64,000 nucleotides of DNA, from contig NZ_KE386898.1 in assembly GCF_000429405.1 (NCBI RefSeq), forward strand, positions 129,631-193,630. The letters run 5' to 3'. This DNA comes from Algoriphagus marincola DSM 16067 (GTDB taxonomy: Bacteria; Bacteroidota; Bacteroidia; Cytophagales; Cyclobacteriaceae). The notes beneath the pieces were generated by a model. It was not told the DNA's origin. It was given only the letters and a program-made list of their open reading frames with translations, and ran no database searches. Position 1 is the stretch's first letter. Each line of letters starts with the position of its first letter. Positions 55,065 to 64,000 of the stretch are shown one piece after another. The position numbers and the translations under genes were made by a program.

Positions 55065-56347
55065 AAAAGATACTAATATTTCTATGCTTTGTGGGAAGTA
55101 TAGCATACGGGCAATCTCCGCTGCGAAGCCAAATCGATCAAAAAGCAACAGAAATCGAATCAAAGGTCATTGAATGGCGGCGCGATTTTCATAAATATCC
55201 AGAGCTTGGAAATCAAGAATTCCGAACCGCTAAAATTGTAGCCGAGCATCTTCGGTCTTTGGGAATGGAAGTGACTGAAGAAGTCGCGGTGACAGGAGTG
55301 GTTGGTGTCTTGAGAGGTGGAAAACCGGGCCCTATGGTTGCGCTTCGAGCAGATATGGATGCACTTCCGGTGACTGAGCGAAATGATCTGCCCTTTAAAT
55401 CTGTAAATACGGCAGTCTATAATGGACAGGAAACCGGTGTAATGCATGCTTGTGGCCACGACTCGCACGTTGCCATTCTAATGGGCGTAGCAGAGATCAT
55501 GGCCAGCATGAAAGATCAGTTGAAGGGCTCGGTGAAGTTTATTTTCCAACCTGCCGAAGAGGGTGTATATGATGTGGACATTGCGGGTGCGGAATTGATG
55601 GTGAAAGAAGGGGTCATGGAAGATGTGGATGCCATATTTGGATTGCATATCTGGGCACATATCGAAGCAGGTAAAATCGGCTATCGATCCGGGCCTTTTA
55701 TGGCCGCTGTAGATAATCTGGAAGTGACTATTACAGGTACTCAGGCGCATGGAGCCGCTCCTTGGTCCAGTGTTGATCCGATTGTTACCTCAGCACAGGC
55801 CATCATGGGTTTGCAAACCATCCTTTCCCGAAATGTCAATATTACTGAAAATCCGGCTGTTGTTACAGTAGGGGCGATTCACGGAGGTATTCGGCATAAT
55901 ATCATTCCCGAAAAAGTGGAAATGATCGGAACCATCCGAACTTTTGGCGATGAGCAACAGACTTTGGTTCATAAGCGCATCACCGAGATCATCACCAATA
56001 TTGCGGAAAGCGCAGGAGCAAAAGCAGATGTCAACATCGGGAAACTCTATCCATCAACCGTAAATCCACCTGAGCTAACCGCCCAAATGCTACCTACCAT
56101 GGATGCGGTGGCTGGTACGGGAAACGTCATCGCCATGCCACCTGTAACCGGAGCTGAAGATTTCAGTTTCTTTCAACGGGAAAAGCCTGGTTTCTTTATT
56201 TTCTTGGGCGGAATGAAAAAAGGAGGAGATCCATTGACGACCCCTTCACATCATACACCGGATTTCTTCATCGAGGAAAGTGGATTCAAGCTGGGGGTTA
56301 GGGCCTTGAGCTACTTTGCTGTTGATTACATGGAGAAAATTAAATAG
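55061..56347 (+). CDS. M20D amidohydrolase (HipO-like)
   Basis: A 428-residue secreted protein (signal KILIFLCFVGSIAYG). M20D landmarks are WRRDFHKYPELGNQE, LRADMDALPV, MHACGHDSHVA with metal ligands, FQPAEEGVYD, IFGLHIW and VTGAEDFSFF. These enzymes hydrolyse N-acyl amino acids, such as hippurate, or amidated small molecules. The start codon lies in a palindromic repeat. The terminator at 56391 is shared with the convergent glpF gene. Confidence 0.92.
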   Translation: MKKILIFLCFVGSIAYGQSPLRSQIDQKATEIESKVIEWRRDFHKYPELGNQEFRTAKIVAEHLRSLGMEVTEEVAVTGVVGVLRGGKPGPMVALRADMDALPVTERNDLPFKSVNTAVYNGQETGVMHACGHDSHVAILMGVAEIMASMKDQLKGSVKFIFQPAEEGVYDVDIAGAELMVKEGVMEDVDAIFGLHIWAHIEAGKIGYRSGPFMAAVDNLEVTITGTQAHGAAPWSSVDPIVTSAQAIMGLQTILSRNVNITENPAVVTVGAIHGGIRHNIIPEKVEMIGTIRTFGDEQQTLVHKRITEIITNIAESAGAKADVNIGKLYPSTVNPPELTAQMLPTMDAVAGTGNVIAMPPVTGAEDFSFFQREKPGFFIFLGGMKKGGDPLTTPSHHTPDFFIEESGFKLGVRALSYFAVDYMEKIK

Positions 56348-56390
56348 GTAGGTTTCCAGATTTCTGAAATCCCTTTAGTGGGGTTTTATA

Positions 56391-56426
56391 AAAAGGAGCA
56401 GCTAAATTCACCTGCTCCCTTTTTTA
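56391..56426. terminator. Bidirectional terminator between amidohydrolase and glpF
   Basis: GGAGCAG (56395-56401) pairs with CTGCTCC (56412-56418) around a ten-base loop, with A before and T after, so it can serve both convergent genes. Confidence 0.8.
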
Positions 56427-56446
56427 TTTTCCACACAAACGAAATT

Positions 56447-57181
56447 TCAACTTCCTACCAAAAAATACAAACCAGCTGCTAAAGCTGCTCCCGCGATGGG
56501 ACCTAAAATCGGTACCCAGGCATAACTCCAATCCGAAGTCCCCTTCCCTTTGATAGGCAAAAGTTGATGAATTATTCGAGGTCCTAAATCACGGGCAGGA
56601 TTGATGGCATAGCCCGTGGTGCCGCCCAGGGACATACCAATTACCCAAACCAAAAATGCGACAGGAAGCGCCCCAACTGAACCCAGGCCAATGGGTGTTT
56701 CGGACGCATCCTCAATTTTTGCACCAGTAATATAAAGGATTACAAAAACCAGTACGAATGTCCCGATGACCTCGGAGATGAAATTATTTGGGAGATTCCG
56801 AATAGCTGGGCTTGTTCCAAAAGGGGCAGCAATTTCTCCGGGGTCTTGGGTGGCCTTGAAGTGATCGATGTGGATCAACCATGAAAGAAATGCTCCTATG
56901 CCTGCTCCCAATACCTGCGCTCCGATATAGCCGGGAGCCATAGCCCAGTCAAATTTTCCTGCCAATGCAAGGCCCACAGTCACAGCTGGGTTTAAGTGAG
57001 CGCCACTGTAAGGACCCGCAACCACCACTCCGGTGAAAACAGAAAGAGCCCAAGCGGTGGTGATGACCAACCAGCCAGCATTGTTCCCTTTGGTTTGGGG
57101 CAAGACGACATTAGCAACTACACCAGAACCTAAAAGCAATAGCAGCCCGGTTCCGATGATTTCAGCGATGTATGGATTCAT
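56447..57181 (-). CDS. glpF: Glycerol uptake facilitator (GlpF, aquaglyceroporin)
   Basis: A 244-residue MIP-family channel with six helices and both NPA boxes: GAHLNPAVTVGLA and YAINPARDLGPR. The Asp after the second NPAR marks the glycerol-conducting branch. It lets glycerol cross the inner membrane. It is last in glpD-glpK-glpF; its ATG is 1 bp from the glpK stop. Confidence 0.95.
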   Translation of the reverse strand: MNPYIAEIIGTGLLLLLGSGVVANVVLPQTKGNNAGWLVITTAWALSVFTGVVVAGPYSGAHLNPAVTVGLALAGKFDWAMAPGYIGAQVLGAGIGAFLSWLIHIDHFKATQDPGEIAAPFGTSPAIRNLPNNFISEVIGTFVLVFVILYITGAKIEDASETPIGLGSVGALPVAFLVWVIGMSLGGTTGYAINPARDLGPRIIHQLLPIKGKGTSDWSYAWVPILGPIAGAALAAGLYFLVGS

Positions 57182-57182
57182 A

Positions 57183-58682
57183 TTATTCTACCCAGTTTTT
57201 AGATCGTTCGACTGCTTTGTGCCAAAAGTGAATCAGGTTTTCACGCTTTTCGGCATCCATTTCCGGCTGAAAACTCTTGTCTGATTCCCAGAGGGACTGG
57301 ATCTCTGATTGATCCTTCCAAAAACCAACTGCCAAGCCAGCCAGAAAAGCTGCCCCAATCGCCGTAGTTTCGATGATTTGGGGGCGTTTGATTTCACAAT
57401 CTAGCAAATCGGACTGAAACTGCATCAAAAAATTATTGGCTGTGGCACCGCCATCTACCCGGAGTTCTTTGGTCTTTTCTCCAGCGTCTTTTTCCATTGC
57501 TTTTAGCACATCGTAGACTTGATAGGCAATGGCTTCCAGAGCGGCCCGTGTAAAATGCGCAATGGTTGTTCCTCTGGTAATCCCAAAAAATGCTCCCCGG
57601 GCGTCCTGATCCCAATGTGGAGCCCCTAAACCTGCTAAAGCAGGAACGAAGTAAACGCCTTCATTATCCGGCAAACTCATCGCCAGCTTTTCGGATTCTT
57701 TAGCATGACCAAATAATTCGATCCCATCCCGAAGCCACTGAATAGCGGCTCCACCTATGAAGACCGAACCTTCCAAAGCATAGTTGATTTCATCTCCGAT
57801 TTTCCAGGCGACGGTAGTCAAAAGTTGATTTTTCGATCGGACAGCTTCTTTACCTGTATTCATGACCAAAAAGCAACCAGTGCCATAGGTGGTTTTAGCC
57901 ATTCCAGGTTCTGTGCATAGTTGACCAAAAAGTGCAGCCTGCTGATCTCCGGCGATACCTGCGATGGGGATTTTACTCCGCAATACATCTCCAGCCGTCT
58001 CGCAGTACACTTCAGAGCAAGTTTTCACTTCTGGCAGCATGGACTGCGGAATACCAAATAGATCCAGAAGCTCCTGATCCCATTCCTGTGTGTGAATATT
58101 GAATAGCATGGTCCGACTGGCATTCGTGATGTCTGTCAGGTGTTTTTCACCTTTGGTGAGATTCCAGATGAGCCAAGAATCTACTGTTCCAAATGCCAAT
58201 TCCCCTGCTTCGGCTTTTTCTCTGGCTCCTTCCACATTTTCCAGAATCCATCTGATCTTGGTCGCGGAAAAATAGGCGTCGATAATCAAACCGGTTTTGG
58301 AGGCGATCATTTCGGAATGACCTCTTTCCTTTAAACTATCACAAAAAGCAGCTGTGCGCCTATCCTGCCAGACAATGGCATTGAAAACGGGCTTTCCTGA
58401 TTTCCGATCCCAAACGATGGTAGTTTCACGCTGATTGGTGATGCCGATAGCCGCTATTTGATCGACTGAGATTCCTTTATTGACTAAGGACTCAATCATT
58501 ACCGAAGACTGCGAAGTCCAGATTTCCACAGGGTCATGCTCGACCCAGCCTTGTTTGGGAAAATGTTGTTTAAACTCTTTTTGGGCGACTGAGACGATTT
58601 GCCCTAGCTTGTCAAAAATAATGGCTCTCGAACTCGTCGTACCTTGGTCCAAGGCCATGATGTATGGTTTTGTTTGGGTCAT
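57183..58682 (-). CDS. glpK: Glycerol kinase
   Basis: A 499-residue FGGY kinase. [16 protein letters not shown] is the ATP-phosphate loop. [41 protein letters not shown], and the second signature [13 protein letters not shown] are GlpK-specific. [17 protein letters not shown] is the conserved adenosine region. It phosphorylates glycerol to glycerol-3-phosphate. Cotranscribed with glpF and probably with glpD, 53 bp upstream. Confidence 0.97.
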   Translation of the reverse strand: MTQTKPYIMALDQGTTSSRAIIFDKLGQIVSVAQKEFKQHFPKQGWVEHDPVEIWTSQSSVMIESLVNKGISVDQIAAIGITNQRETTIVWDRKSGKPVFNAIVWQDRRTAAFCDSLKERGHSEMIASKTGLIIDAYFSATKIRWILENVEGAREKAEAGELAFGTVDSWLIWNLTKGEKHLTDITNASRTMLFNIHTQEWDQELLDLFGIPQSMLPEVKTCSEVYCETAGDVLRSKIPIAGIAGDQQAALFGQLCTEPGMAKTTYGTGCFLVMNTGKEAVRSKNQLLTTVAWKIGDEINYALEGSVFIGGAAIQWLRDGIELFGHAKESEKLAMSLPDNEGVYFVPALAGLGAPHWDQDARGAFFGITRGTTIAHFTRAALEAIAYQVYDVLKAMEKDAGEKTKELRVDGGATANNFLMQFQSDLLDCEIKRPQIIETTAIGAAFLAGLAVGFWKDQSEIQSLWESDKSFQPEMDAEKRENLIHFWHKAVERSKNWVE

Positions 58683-58735
58683 TTTTTGGGTTAATTGATG
58701 ATTACGCCTTTCTCCACTTTTCCACCTAGCAATAC

Positions 58736-60301
58736 TCAGGCTTTAATTAAATACTTTTCAGCCACTTTTCTAAAATCTGATAATTCCTGCTCGATCCATT
58801 TTGAATCTTTTCCAAGTTCTTGAGCCATGATTTCAGCTACTTTCAATGAGGAGTCCAGAGCTGCCTGCGCATCGAGAATGAGCATTCGGATTCTTCTGGA
58901 GAGCACATCTTCTACTTTGACGGCCATTTCTTCCCGAGCAGCCCAAACTACCTCAGCAAGAATATTTGGGAAGTCGGGATGGATTTTTTCGCGAAGCGAT
59001 GCATCTTCTTCGGCTAATTTCTGAATTGCTTCGGCATCGGAGCCATAGACTGACCAATGTCCTTCGGGGACTTGGGTAGTATGTCCGTGGAGCTTCATCT
59101 CGAAGGATTCACTTGGAGCCAAAAGTTCCTTGGTGATTTCCTGATAGTGATCTACCGTATCTTCTCCCATTTTTCGGAAGGTGGTCCATTTTCCCCCTGT
59201 CAAGGTTACCAAATTACTTTCGGATACGATGACTTTATGGGAGCGAGAAATTTCCTTGGTTTTTGCTCCTTCTTCTTTTGGTCGAGCCAAGGGACGTAAT
59301 CCTGCAAAAACCGCTTTTACATCTGCTCTTGTCGGTACTTTCGTCAGATACCCTGACGCTGTTTCTAACACAAAATCAATTTCCTTTTGCAGGGCCTCGG
59401 GCTCCAATTTTGCTTTTTCCCGAAGGGTGTCGGTAGTGCCTACGACCAGTTTCCCATGCCAAGGTACTGCAAAAAGCACTCGTCCATCATTCGTTTTTGG
59501 AATCATGAGTGCGTCTTTTCCTCCTAAAAACTCTAAATCCATGACCAAATGAATCCCTTGGCTGGGCTGAATCATTTTAGCAGCATCGGGATTGTCCATT
59601 TGGAGGATTTTATCTGCGAAAACACCCGTAGCATTGACGACCATTTTTGCTTTTAAAGTGTATTTCTCCTGATTGAGCTCATCTCGTACTTTTAGCCCTG
59701 TGATTTTCCCATCTTCATCTTTCAGTAATCCTCGGACAGAGACATAATTCAATAGACATGCACCCGCATCATCTGCGGTCTGTGCTATGGCAAGAGCCAG
59801 ACGAGCATCATCAAACTGTCCGTCATGATAGACAACTCCACCCTTTAGCCCGTCTTGCTTCACAGCAGGTAGTCGTCTGATAGTTTCGGATTTGGAGATA
59901 AATCGGCTTTTTCCCAAACGCAGTTTTCCAGCCATCCAATCGTAGATTTTCAAACCTACGCTATATTGAGCACGGTCAAACCAAGAGTAAATCGGAATGA
60001 TGAAAGGTTGATTTTGGGTTAGGTGTGGGGCATTTTGTAGAAGTTTTCCCCGCTCCTTGAGCGCTTCCAGGACCAGTCCCACATCCCCTTGAGCCAAATA
60101 TCGAACACCTCCATGGACTAGCTTGGTACTTCGGCTGGAAGTGCCTTTGGCAAAATCCGCCTTTTCAAAAAGTGCTACGGAAAGCCCGCGGGATACGGCA
60201 TCTAAGGCAACGCCTAAGCCGGAGGATCCCCCACCGATCACTGCGATATCCCAGATTTTATCCTTGTCGCTAAGTTGGTTTATGTTTTCCTCCCGGTTCA
60301 T
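58736..60301 (-). CDS. glpD: Aerobic glycerol-3-phosphate dehydrogenase
   Basis: A 521-residue flavoprotein. The FAD motif is [35 protein letters not shown] and [12 protein letters not shown] are GlpD landmarks, and [15 protein letters not shown] is the substrate region. It oxidises glycerol-3-phosphate to dihydroxyacetone phosphate, feeding electrons to quinone at the inner membrane. It is first of the glp operon. The large palindrome at 60345 lies 44 bp before its start and probably controls it. Confidence 0.96.
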   Translation of the reverse strand: MNREENINQLSDKDKIWDIAVIGGGSSGLGVALDAVSRGLSVALFEKADFAKGTSSRSTKLVHGGVRYLAQGDVGLVLEALKERGKLLQNAPHLTQNQPFIIPIYSWFDRAQYSVGLKIYDWMAGKLRLGKSRFISKSETIRRLPAVKQDGLKGGVVYHDGQFDDARLALAIAQTADDAGACLLNYVSVRGLLKDEDGKITGLKVRDELNQEKYTLKAKMVVNATGVFADKILQMDNPDAAKMIQPSQGIHLVMDLEFLGGKDALMIPKTNDGRVLFAVPWHGKLVVGTTDTLREKAKLEPEALQKEIDFVLETASGYLTKVPTRADVKAVFAGLRPLARPKEEGAKTKEISRSHKVIVSESNLVTLTGGKWTTFRKMGEDTVDHYQEITKELLAPSESFEMKLHGHTTQVPEGHWSVYGSDAEAIQKLAEEDASLREKIHPDFPNILAEVVWAAREEMAVKVEDVLSRRIRMLILDAQAALDSSLKVAEIMAQELGKDSKWIEQELSDFRKVAEKYLIKA

Positions 60302-60344
60302 TTTATTGCACTCAATGCCTAAAAGTACTATAAAAAGAAATTAT

Positions 60345-60396
60345 AAGAAACAAAAGGAAATAAAAAAATACATTTTTTACTTCCTTTTTGTTTCTT
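60345..60396. promoter_or_regulatory. Probable GlpR operator (large palindrome)
   Basis: A near-perfect 52-bp palindrome: AAGAAACAAAAGGAAATAAA on the left and TTTACTTCCTTTTTGTTTCTT-like sequence on the right, centred near 60371. It lies in the divergent gap between glpD and the TolB-like gene. GAAAC/GTTTC repeats in tracts of A and T fit operators of DeoR-family repressors, and such a gene lies 1.2 kb away. Confidence 0.65.
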
Positions 60397-60493
60397 TATT
60401 TAAATTGCCTAGGTCTAAACCCTAATTCAAACCTTAAACTTGCATTCTGATGTATTCATTCATAAGACAAGTTGACCTAATTTGCTAATCATC

Positions 60494-61546
60494 ATGAAAA
60501 AATCTATCTGCCTCTTTCTTTTTTTCATTTCACAACTTGGTGTGTCAGCCATAGCCCAAACCATCGAGAGCCTAGCCGAAGAATTACCCTCTCTCTTTTC
60601 CATCCTTACCACCTGGGGCGTAAGGCCCGAGTGGGATGAAAAATCAGAAAATATTTATTTCCTCAATAAGCTCGTGGGTGATGTGTTTAAAATCAATATC
60701 GCATCTAAAGAAGTCTCACAGGTAACCTCAGGGTTCTATCACGGAGGAATTCACCGGGTGCTTTGCTTGGCTAATGGTGACCTTTTGCTTGCTATGGGTT
60801 CATCGATTTTTGATGCAACTAATCCAGAGAAGGACCGACATGCAGGATTGGGACTTTATGTTCTTACAAAGGAAAATCCAAACACTCCCTATCCTTTAGA
60901 GGCGTATTGTGACGAGGGTCCCGCAGTATCGAAAAACAGTCTGAAAATAGCCTGGACCTTAAAAGGTCAGCGCGAAATAAAGGCTGGGGAGATTTATTAT
61001 GAAAATGGTATTCCAAAATTGAAGGATGTCCAAACCGTGATTTCCTATCAGGATTCCTCTGCCTATGTGAGATTGGAAACTCAAGACTTTCGCCCACCAC
61101 TAAATGAGGAATTGATTTACACCCATTATTGGGGAGACGAAAAGGACCAATACTTCAATTCTCAGGTTTTTGGTTATAACTTGACTACCAAAGAGACAAA
61201 AAAATACACAGACCTACCCAAAAGCTACAACGAAGCGGAAGGCATTTTTCCAAGTGGTGAATTTATGGTAATTGAAAGTGACCGCCATCAACCAATGAAT
61301 GAACGAAACAAATACAAACTTGATATTTACAAACTCAAATTGGATGGAAGTGGAGAGGTGGAGCGACTGGCTGATTTTTCCACGAGGTATTTCAACAGAA
61401 TCAAATCCGATAATCCCGTGGTAAATAAAACAGGCAAAATCATTGCACACCAGTTTGGCTACCAAAAAGGAGCAGGCGATGGAAGGGGAATATTCCTGTT
61501 TGATTTGGAGGCCTACGAAAAGGCTAAATCAATCAAAGAAGAATGA
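60494..61546 (+). CDS. Secreted TolB-like beta-propeller protein
   Basis: A 350-residue protein from ATG 60494, with a signal peptide (SICLFLFFISQLGVSAIAQ). Blade-like repeats are visible: VRPEWDEKSENIYFLN, DEGPAVSKNSLKIAWTLKG, and AEGIFPSGEFMVIESDRHQ, as in WD40-like PD40 or oligogalacturonide-lyase-type propellers. No catalytic set can be confirmed. It is divergent from glpD over the palindrome and followed by the DeoR gene 51 bp later, so it may belong to the same regulon. Link to glycerol metabolism is not clear. Confidence 0.7.
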   Translation: MKKSICLFLFFISQLGVSAIAQTIESLAEELPSLFSILTTWGVRPEWDEKSENIYFLNKLVGDVFKINIASKEVSQVTSGFYHGGIHRVLCLANGDLLLAMGSSIFDATNPEKDRHAGLGLYVLTKENPNTPYPLEAYCDEGPAVSKNSLKIAWTLKGQREIKAGEIYYENGIPKLKDVQTVISYQDSSAYVRLETQDFRPPLNEELIYTHYWGDEKDQYFNSQVFGYNLTTKETKKYTDLPKSYNEAEGIFPSGEFMVIESDRHQPMNERNKYKLDIYKLKLDGSGEVERLADFSTRYFNRIKSDNPVVNKTGKIIAHQFGYQKGAGDGRGIFLFDLEAYEKAKSIKEE

Positions 61547-61597
61547 TTGAATCCGGATTTGAACATGGATTTGAACGAGTAAAAAAATACTGGATAA

Positions 61598-62359
61598 ATG
61601 ACTATCGCAGAAAGGCATAAGCATATTTTAGATGAATTGGGAAAAAGTGGATTTGTAAATGTATCAGATCTTGCAAAATCACTTCAAGTAACTGTAGTGA
61701 CCATCCGAAAGGACCTAAAAATCCTCGAAGACAAAGGCTTGCTCTATCGCTCTCACGGAAGTGCCACCTCCGTTTCCCCCTATGTTTCTGACCGTTCGGT
61801 TCAGGTCAAAAAACTCGAACAGGTTGAGGAGAAAAGCAAAATCGCCCAAAAAGCGTTGGAATTTTTAGAACCAAAAGATGCGATAATCATCGGTTCGGGT
61901 ACCACCGTGGGTGCTTTTGCCCAAGCGATTCCTCGAAATTATCCTTTGACAGTACTGACTTCAGCCATGAATGTCGCCTTGGCCCTGATCGACACCACGG
62001 AGATTGAACTGGTACAGCTTGGAGGAGTGGTAAGGAAAAGCAGCAGCTCCGCAGTGGGACATTTTGCCGAGGAGATGCTCAAAAGTTTTGCTTGCAGTAA
62101 GCTTTTTCTCAGCGTGGATGGAATCAGTTTGGACCACGGGCTCACCACTTCCAATATGATGGAAGCCCACCTGAATGCCCAAATGATACGATCAGTTCAG
62201 AAAACCATCGTGCTGGTCGATAGCCGTAAGTTTGGTCGAAAAGGCTTTGGGAAAATCTGTGATCTCGAAGATATTGATGTGATTATTACTGATTCGGGTA
62301 TTCCAGAAATCTATCGTGAGAGATTGGAGGAGAAGGGGATAGAGCTGGTGTTGGTTTAA
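61598..62359 (+). CDS. DeoR/GlpR family transcriptional regulator
   Basis: A 253-residue protein. The N-terminal DeoR helix-turn-helix is ERHKHILDELGKSGFVNVSD with LQVTVVTIRKDLKILE. The C-terminal sensor domain has IIGSGTTVGAFAQ, LTVLTSAMNVALAL, and VDSRKFGRKGFG, the phosphorylated-sugar site. The glp genes nearby suggest it is GlpR, a repressor released by glycerol-3-phosphate, acting on the palindrome at 60345. Its last codons overlap the convergent phosphatase gene by 4 bp. Confidence 0.9.
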   Translation: MTIAERHKHILDELGKSGFVNVSDLAKSLQVTVVTIRKDLKILEDKGLLYRSHGSATSVSPYVSDRSVQVKKLEQVEEKSKIAQKALEFLEPKDAIIIGSGTTVGAFAQAIPRNYPLTVLTSAMNVALALIDTTEIELVQLGGVVRKSSSSAVGHFAEEMLKSFACSKLFLSVDGISLDHGLTTSNMMEAHLNAQMIRSVQKTIVLVDSRKFGRKGFGKICDLEDIDVIITDSGIPEIYRERLEEKGIELVLV

Positions 62360-62856
62360 TACTCTTTATATAATTTTCTAAACACCGAACTCCCATTTTT
62401 TTCTAAGCTGACCTCGTAAATAAAGTCATATTCGAGATCCTGCAGGTCCTCATATTTTTCTCCTTCTCCCACAAAGTAATTGGCAAGTCGGCTGACGGTG
62501 TTGCTGTGTCCGACCACTAGGATATTTCCATCTAAGCTTTTCAATTTCTCCACCAATTCATCGTGATTACTGGGGTCATAAGACTGAATCGAGATTCCTA
62601 CCTGATCGGCTGTTGGTTGCGCTGTCAGTCGTGTTCTTTTATAATCCGTGCTGAATACATGCTTGATTTCTTGGTTTTGAAGAATCTGTGCAAGTTTTTT
62701 TGCTCTTAAATAACCTACTTGAGCCAATTCGGGATCCGGATTGTCCACGAGTTGTTTTTCGGCATGCCTGACGATGTAGATGGTTTTGGGTTTGTTTTGG
62801 GAGGTGCAGGAAAAGAAAATTAAGACAAGAATGAAAAGGGTGAGTAGATTTTTCAT
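62356..62856 (-). CDS. Histidine phosphatase family lipoprotein
   Basis: A 166-residue protein with a lipoprotein signal (LLTLFILVLIFFSC). The catalytic motif is IVRHAEKQ, with the second His in VVGHSNTVSRL and the Arg pair in YKRTRLTA. It belongs to the histidine phosphatase (phosphoglycerate mutase-like) superfamily, in a SixA-sized form. The substrate, a phosphate ester in the periplasm, is unknown. Overlaps the DeoR gene end. Confidence 0.88.
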   Translation of the reverse strand: MKNLLTLFILVLIFFSCTSQNKPKTIYIVRHAEKQLVDNPDPELAQVGYLRAKKLAQILQNQEIKHVFSTDYKRTRLTAQPTADQVGISIQSYDPSNHDELVEKLKSLDGNILVVGHSNTVSRLANYFVGEGEKYEDLQDLEYDFIYEVSLEKNGSSVFRKLYKEY

Positions 62857-63309
62857 GGTTTTAATAGATATGCTTTACAAGATAAGCCTTCGGCAAAGAA
62901 ATACCTCACTTCGTTCGGTTAGATAAGCCTTCGGCAAGATATAGACTCCTTCCTCGGCTAGGATATGCTCTAGCTTGTCAAGTAAGTGTTAGGTCGCTGA
63001 CCGTCACTGCGACGACGATCCCGAGAATCGGGAGAATACCCCTCCTGTAGGCACTCAAATGCTTGAAATCCAACCTTGTCGAATTATTTCACCCAAAGCT
63101 TCTCTCAGGGCGTAGCTACTTTTTTATTCTGGATACTAAGCCTGAGATATCTGCGAAATCAGCGTTTTTTTCTGCGTAAATCTGCGGGAAATAGAGCCTC
63201 TTTAAAAATAAAACTCACTTCGTAGATCGAAATATTTCGCCTGAGGAAGGAGGGCTTATTTCCATCGTATTTCTACCGTATTTCCCTTTTCTTACTTGGC
63301 GGAAGATTC
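62857..63309. repeat. Repeat-rich intergenic region
   Basis: No gene is visible in 453 bp. It holds a family-2 copy (AGATATGCTTTACAAGATAAG, 62866-62886), a direct repeat GATAAGCCTTCGGCAA (62881-62896 and 62922-62937), and a perfect hairpin TCCCGA/TCGGGA (63019-63033). A CTGCG-rich motif (CTGCGTAAATCTGCGGG, about 63170-63190) also occurs, of a kind often dispersed in Bacteroidota genomes. Confidence 0.6.
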
Positions 63310-64000
63310 TTAACCTGAGAAAGTATTGTCAATGTGCTGATCCTTAGCTTTGATTTCCTCAAATTCTAAGTATTGTTCCCAAAATTCACTTTCAGGAAGA
63401 GCTGCTCGGAGATAGAGTTTTTCCTTTTTGATAGGATGAACAAATACCAATTTGAAAGCATGTAAGTTGATGCTGGCATCAGGATTGGGCTTTGGGAAAC
63501 CGTACTTCAAGTCCCCGCGAATTGGGCAACCCATTGAAGCCAGTTGAACTCGGATCTGATGTGGTCTACCAGAGACTGGGCGGACTTCTATCAGCCAGTG
63601 GTCATTCAATTTGCCGAGGGTCTTATAATTAAGCTCGGCTTTTTGTGAACCCGGCACCTCTTTCTCATGTGCGGTGACCACATTTTTTTGCTCGTCCTTG
63701 GTCAGCCAATGGGTGAGTTTGCCCATTTCTTCTCTCGGTCTTTTTTTGACAATAGCCCAATAGACCTTGTGAATATCCCGCTTGCGGAAAAGCTCCATCA
63801 TTCGCTCCAAACCTTTGCTTGTTCGGGCAAAAACCACCAAGCCGCTGACTGGCCTGTCTAAACGATGTACGGGATGTAAAAAAACAGCTCCGGGCTTGTT
63901 GTATTTTTTGGCAATGTAATCCTTGCAGTAATCGGTCAGGGTTTTGTCACCGGTTTTGTCTCCTTGGACGAGAACACCTGCTTCTTTATTGACCACAAGT
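63310..64000 (-). CDS. RluA-family 23S/tRNA pseudouridine synthase (partial)
   Basis: The frame continues past the right edge, so the N-terminus is missing; the last 230 codons are visible. The catalytic motif is HPVHRLDRPVSGLVVFA with the Asp. LVVNKEAGVLVQGD is the family's upstream strand, so the GTG at 63996 is internal, not a start. GRPHQIRVQLA is the conserved C-terminal motif. It isomerises uridine in structured RNA; target position unknown. Confidence 0.9.
   Translation of the reverse strand, partial: LVVNKEAGVLVQGDKTGDKTLTDYCKDYIAKKYNKPGAVFLHPVHRLDRPVSGLVVFARTSKGLERMMELFRKRDIHKVYWAIVKKRPREEMGKLTHWLTKDEQKNVVTAHEKEVPGSQKAELNYKTLGKLNDHWLIEVRPVSGRPHQIRVQLASMGCPIRGDLKYGFPKPNPDASINLHAFKLVFVHPIKKEKLYLRAALPESEFWEQYLEFEEIKAKDQHIDNTFSG

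Overview
The window is chromosomal DNA from a gliding-type Bacteroidota bacterium, most likely Cytophagales and close to Algoriphagus/Cyclobacteriaceae. This is an inference from gene content. It has the gldKLMN type IX secretion core beside a PorP/SprF gene, a SprE/PorW homologue, an ATP synthase operon without beta and epsilon, DUF4271 next to hemD, a six-bladed beta-propeller lipoprotein behind a small secreted peptide, and many lipoproteins. No rRNA, tRNA or CRISPR array was recognised. Both window edges cut genes: a two-domain peptidylprolyl isomerase on the left and an RluA-type pseudouridine synthase on the right.

Layout. 1-5.9 kb (minus strand): PPIase, a three-gene partner-switching module (phosphatase, STAS, anti-sigma kinase) without a sigma factor, DciA-like DUF721 protein, HemW. 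5.9-9.6 kb (plus): BamA/TamA-like barrel, DUF4271 membrane protein, HemD. 9.6-15.2 kb (plus): PorP/SprF and GldK-L-M-N, the T9SS trans-envelope complex and its motor. 15.2-22 kb (minus): UvrC, PBP1A, SprE/PorW. 22.1-27.9 kb (plus): ATP synthase operon atpZ, subunit-I-like, B, E, F, H, A, G, closed by a strong terminator. 27.9-29.9 kb (plus): an A+T-rich two-gene cassette of an HNH nuclease and a methyltransferase-HIT fusion; this is the best candidate here for an undescribed system. 30-32 kb: sulfatase and DoxX.

32.2-41.6 kb holds a complete trans-4-hydroxyproline catabolic set: D-hydroxyproline dehydrogenase, epimerase, ketoglutarate-semialdehyde dehydrogenase, Pyr4H2C deaminase, and a divergent AraC regulator. 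It is interrupted by an accessory island (33.5-37 kb) with tandem palindromic repeats, a small secreted cysteine-containing peptide, a beta-propeller lipoprotein and a secreted SUMF1-like protein. A broken 5' fragment of a second oxidoreductase lies at the far edge of the island. 41.6-53 kb: DUF6922, M20 peptidase, DUF5715, polysaccharide deacetylase, GH9 glucanase, an ABC permease fused to an M1 aminopeptidase with its ATPase, and a VOC lipoprotein. 53-56 kb: DUF885 and M20 amidohydrolase. 56.4-62.4 kb: glpF-glpK-glpD with a divergent TolB-like propeller gene, a DeoR/GlpR-type regulator and a large palindrome as probable operator. 62.4-64 kb: histidine phosphatase lipoprotein, repeat-rich intergenic DNA, RluA.

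Two families of dispersed intergenic palindromes were found. Copies of the first overlap the start codons of two genes, and its stem arms covary between copies.
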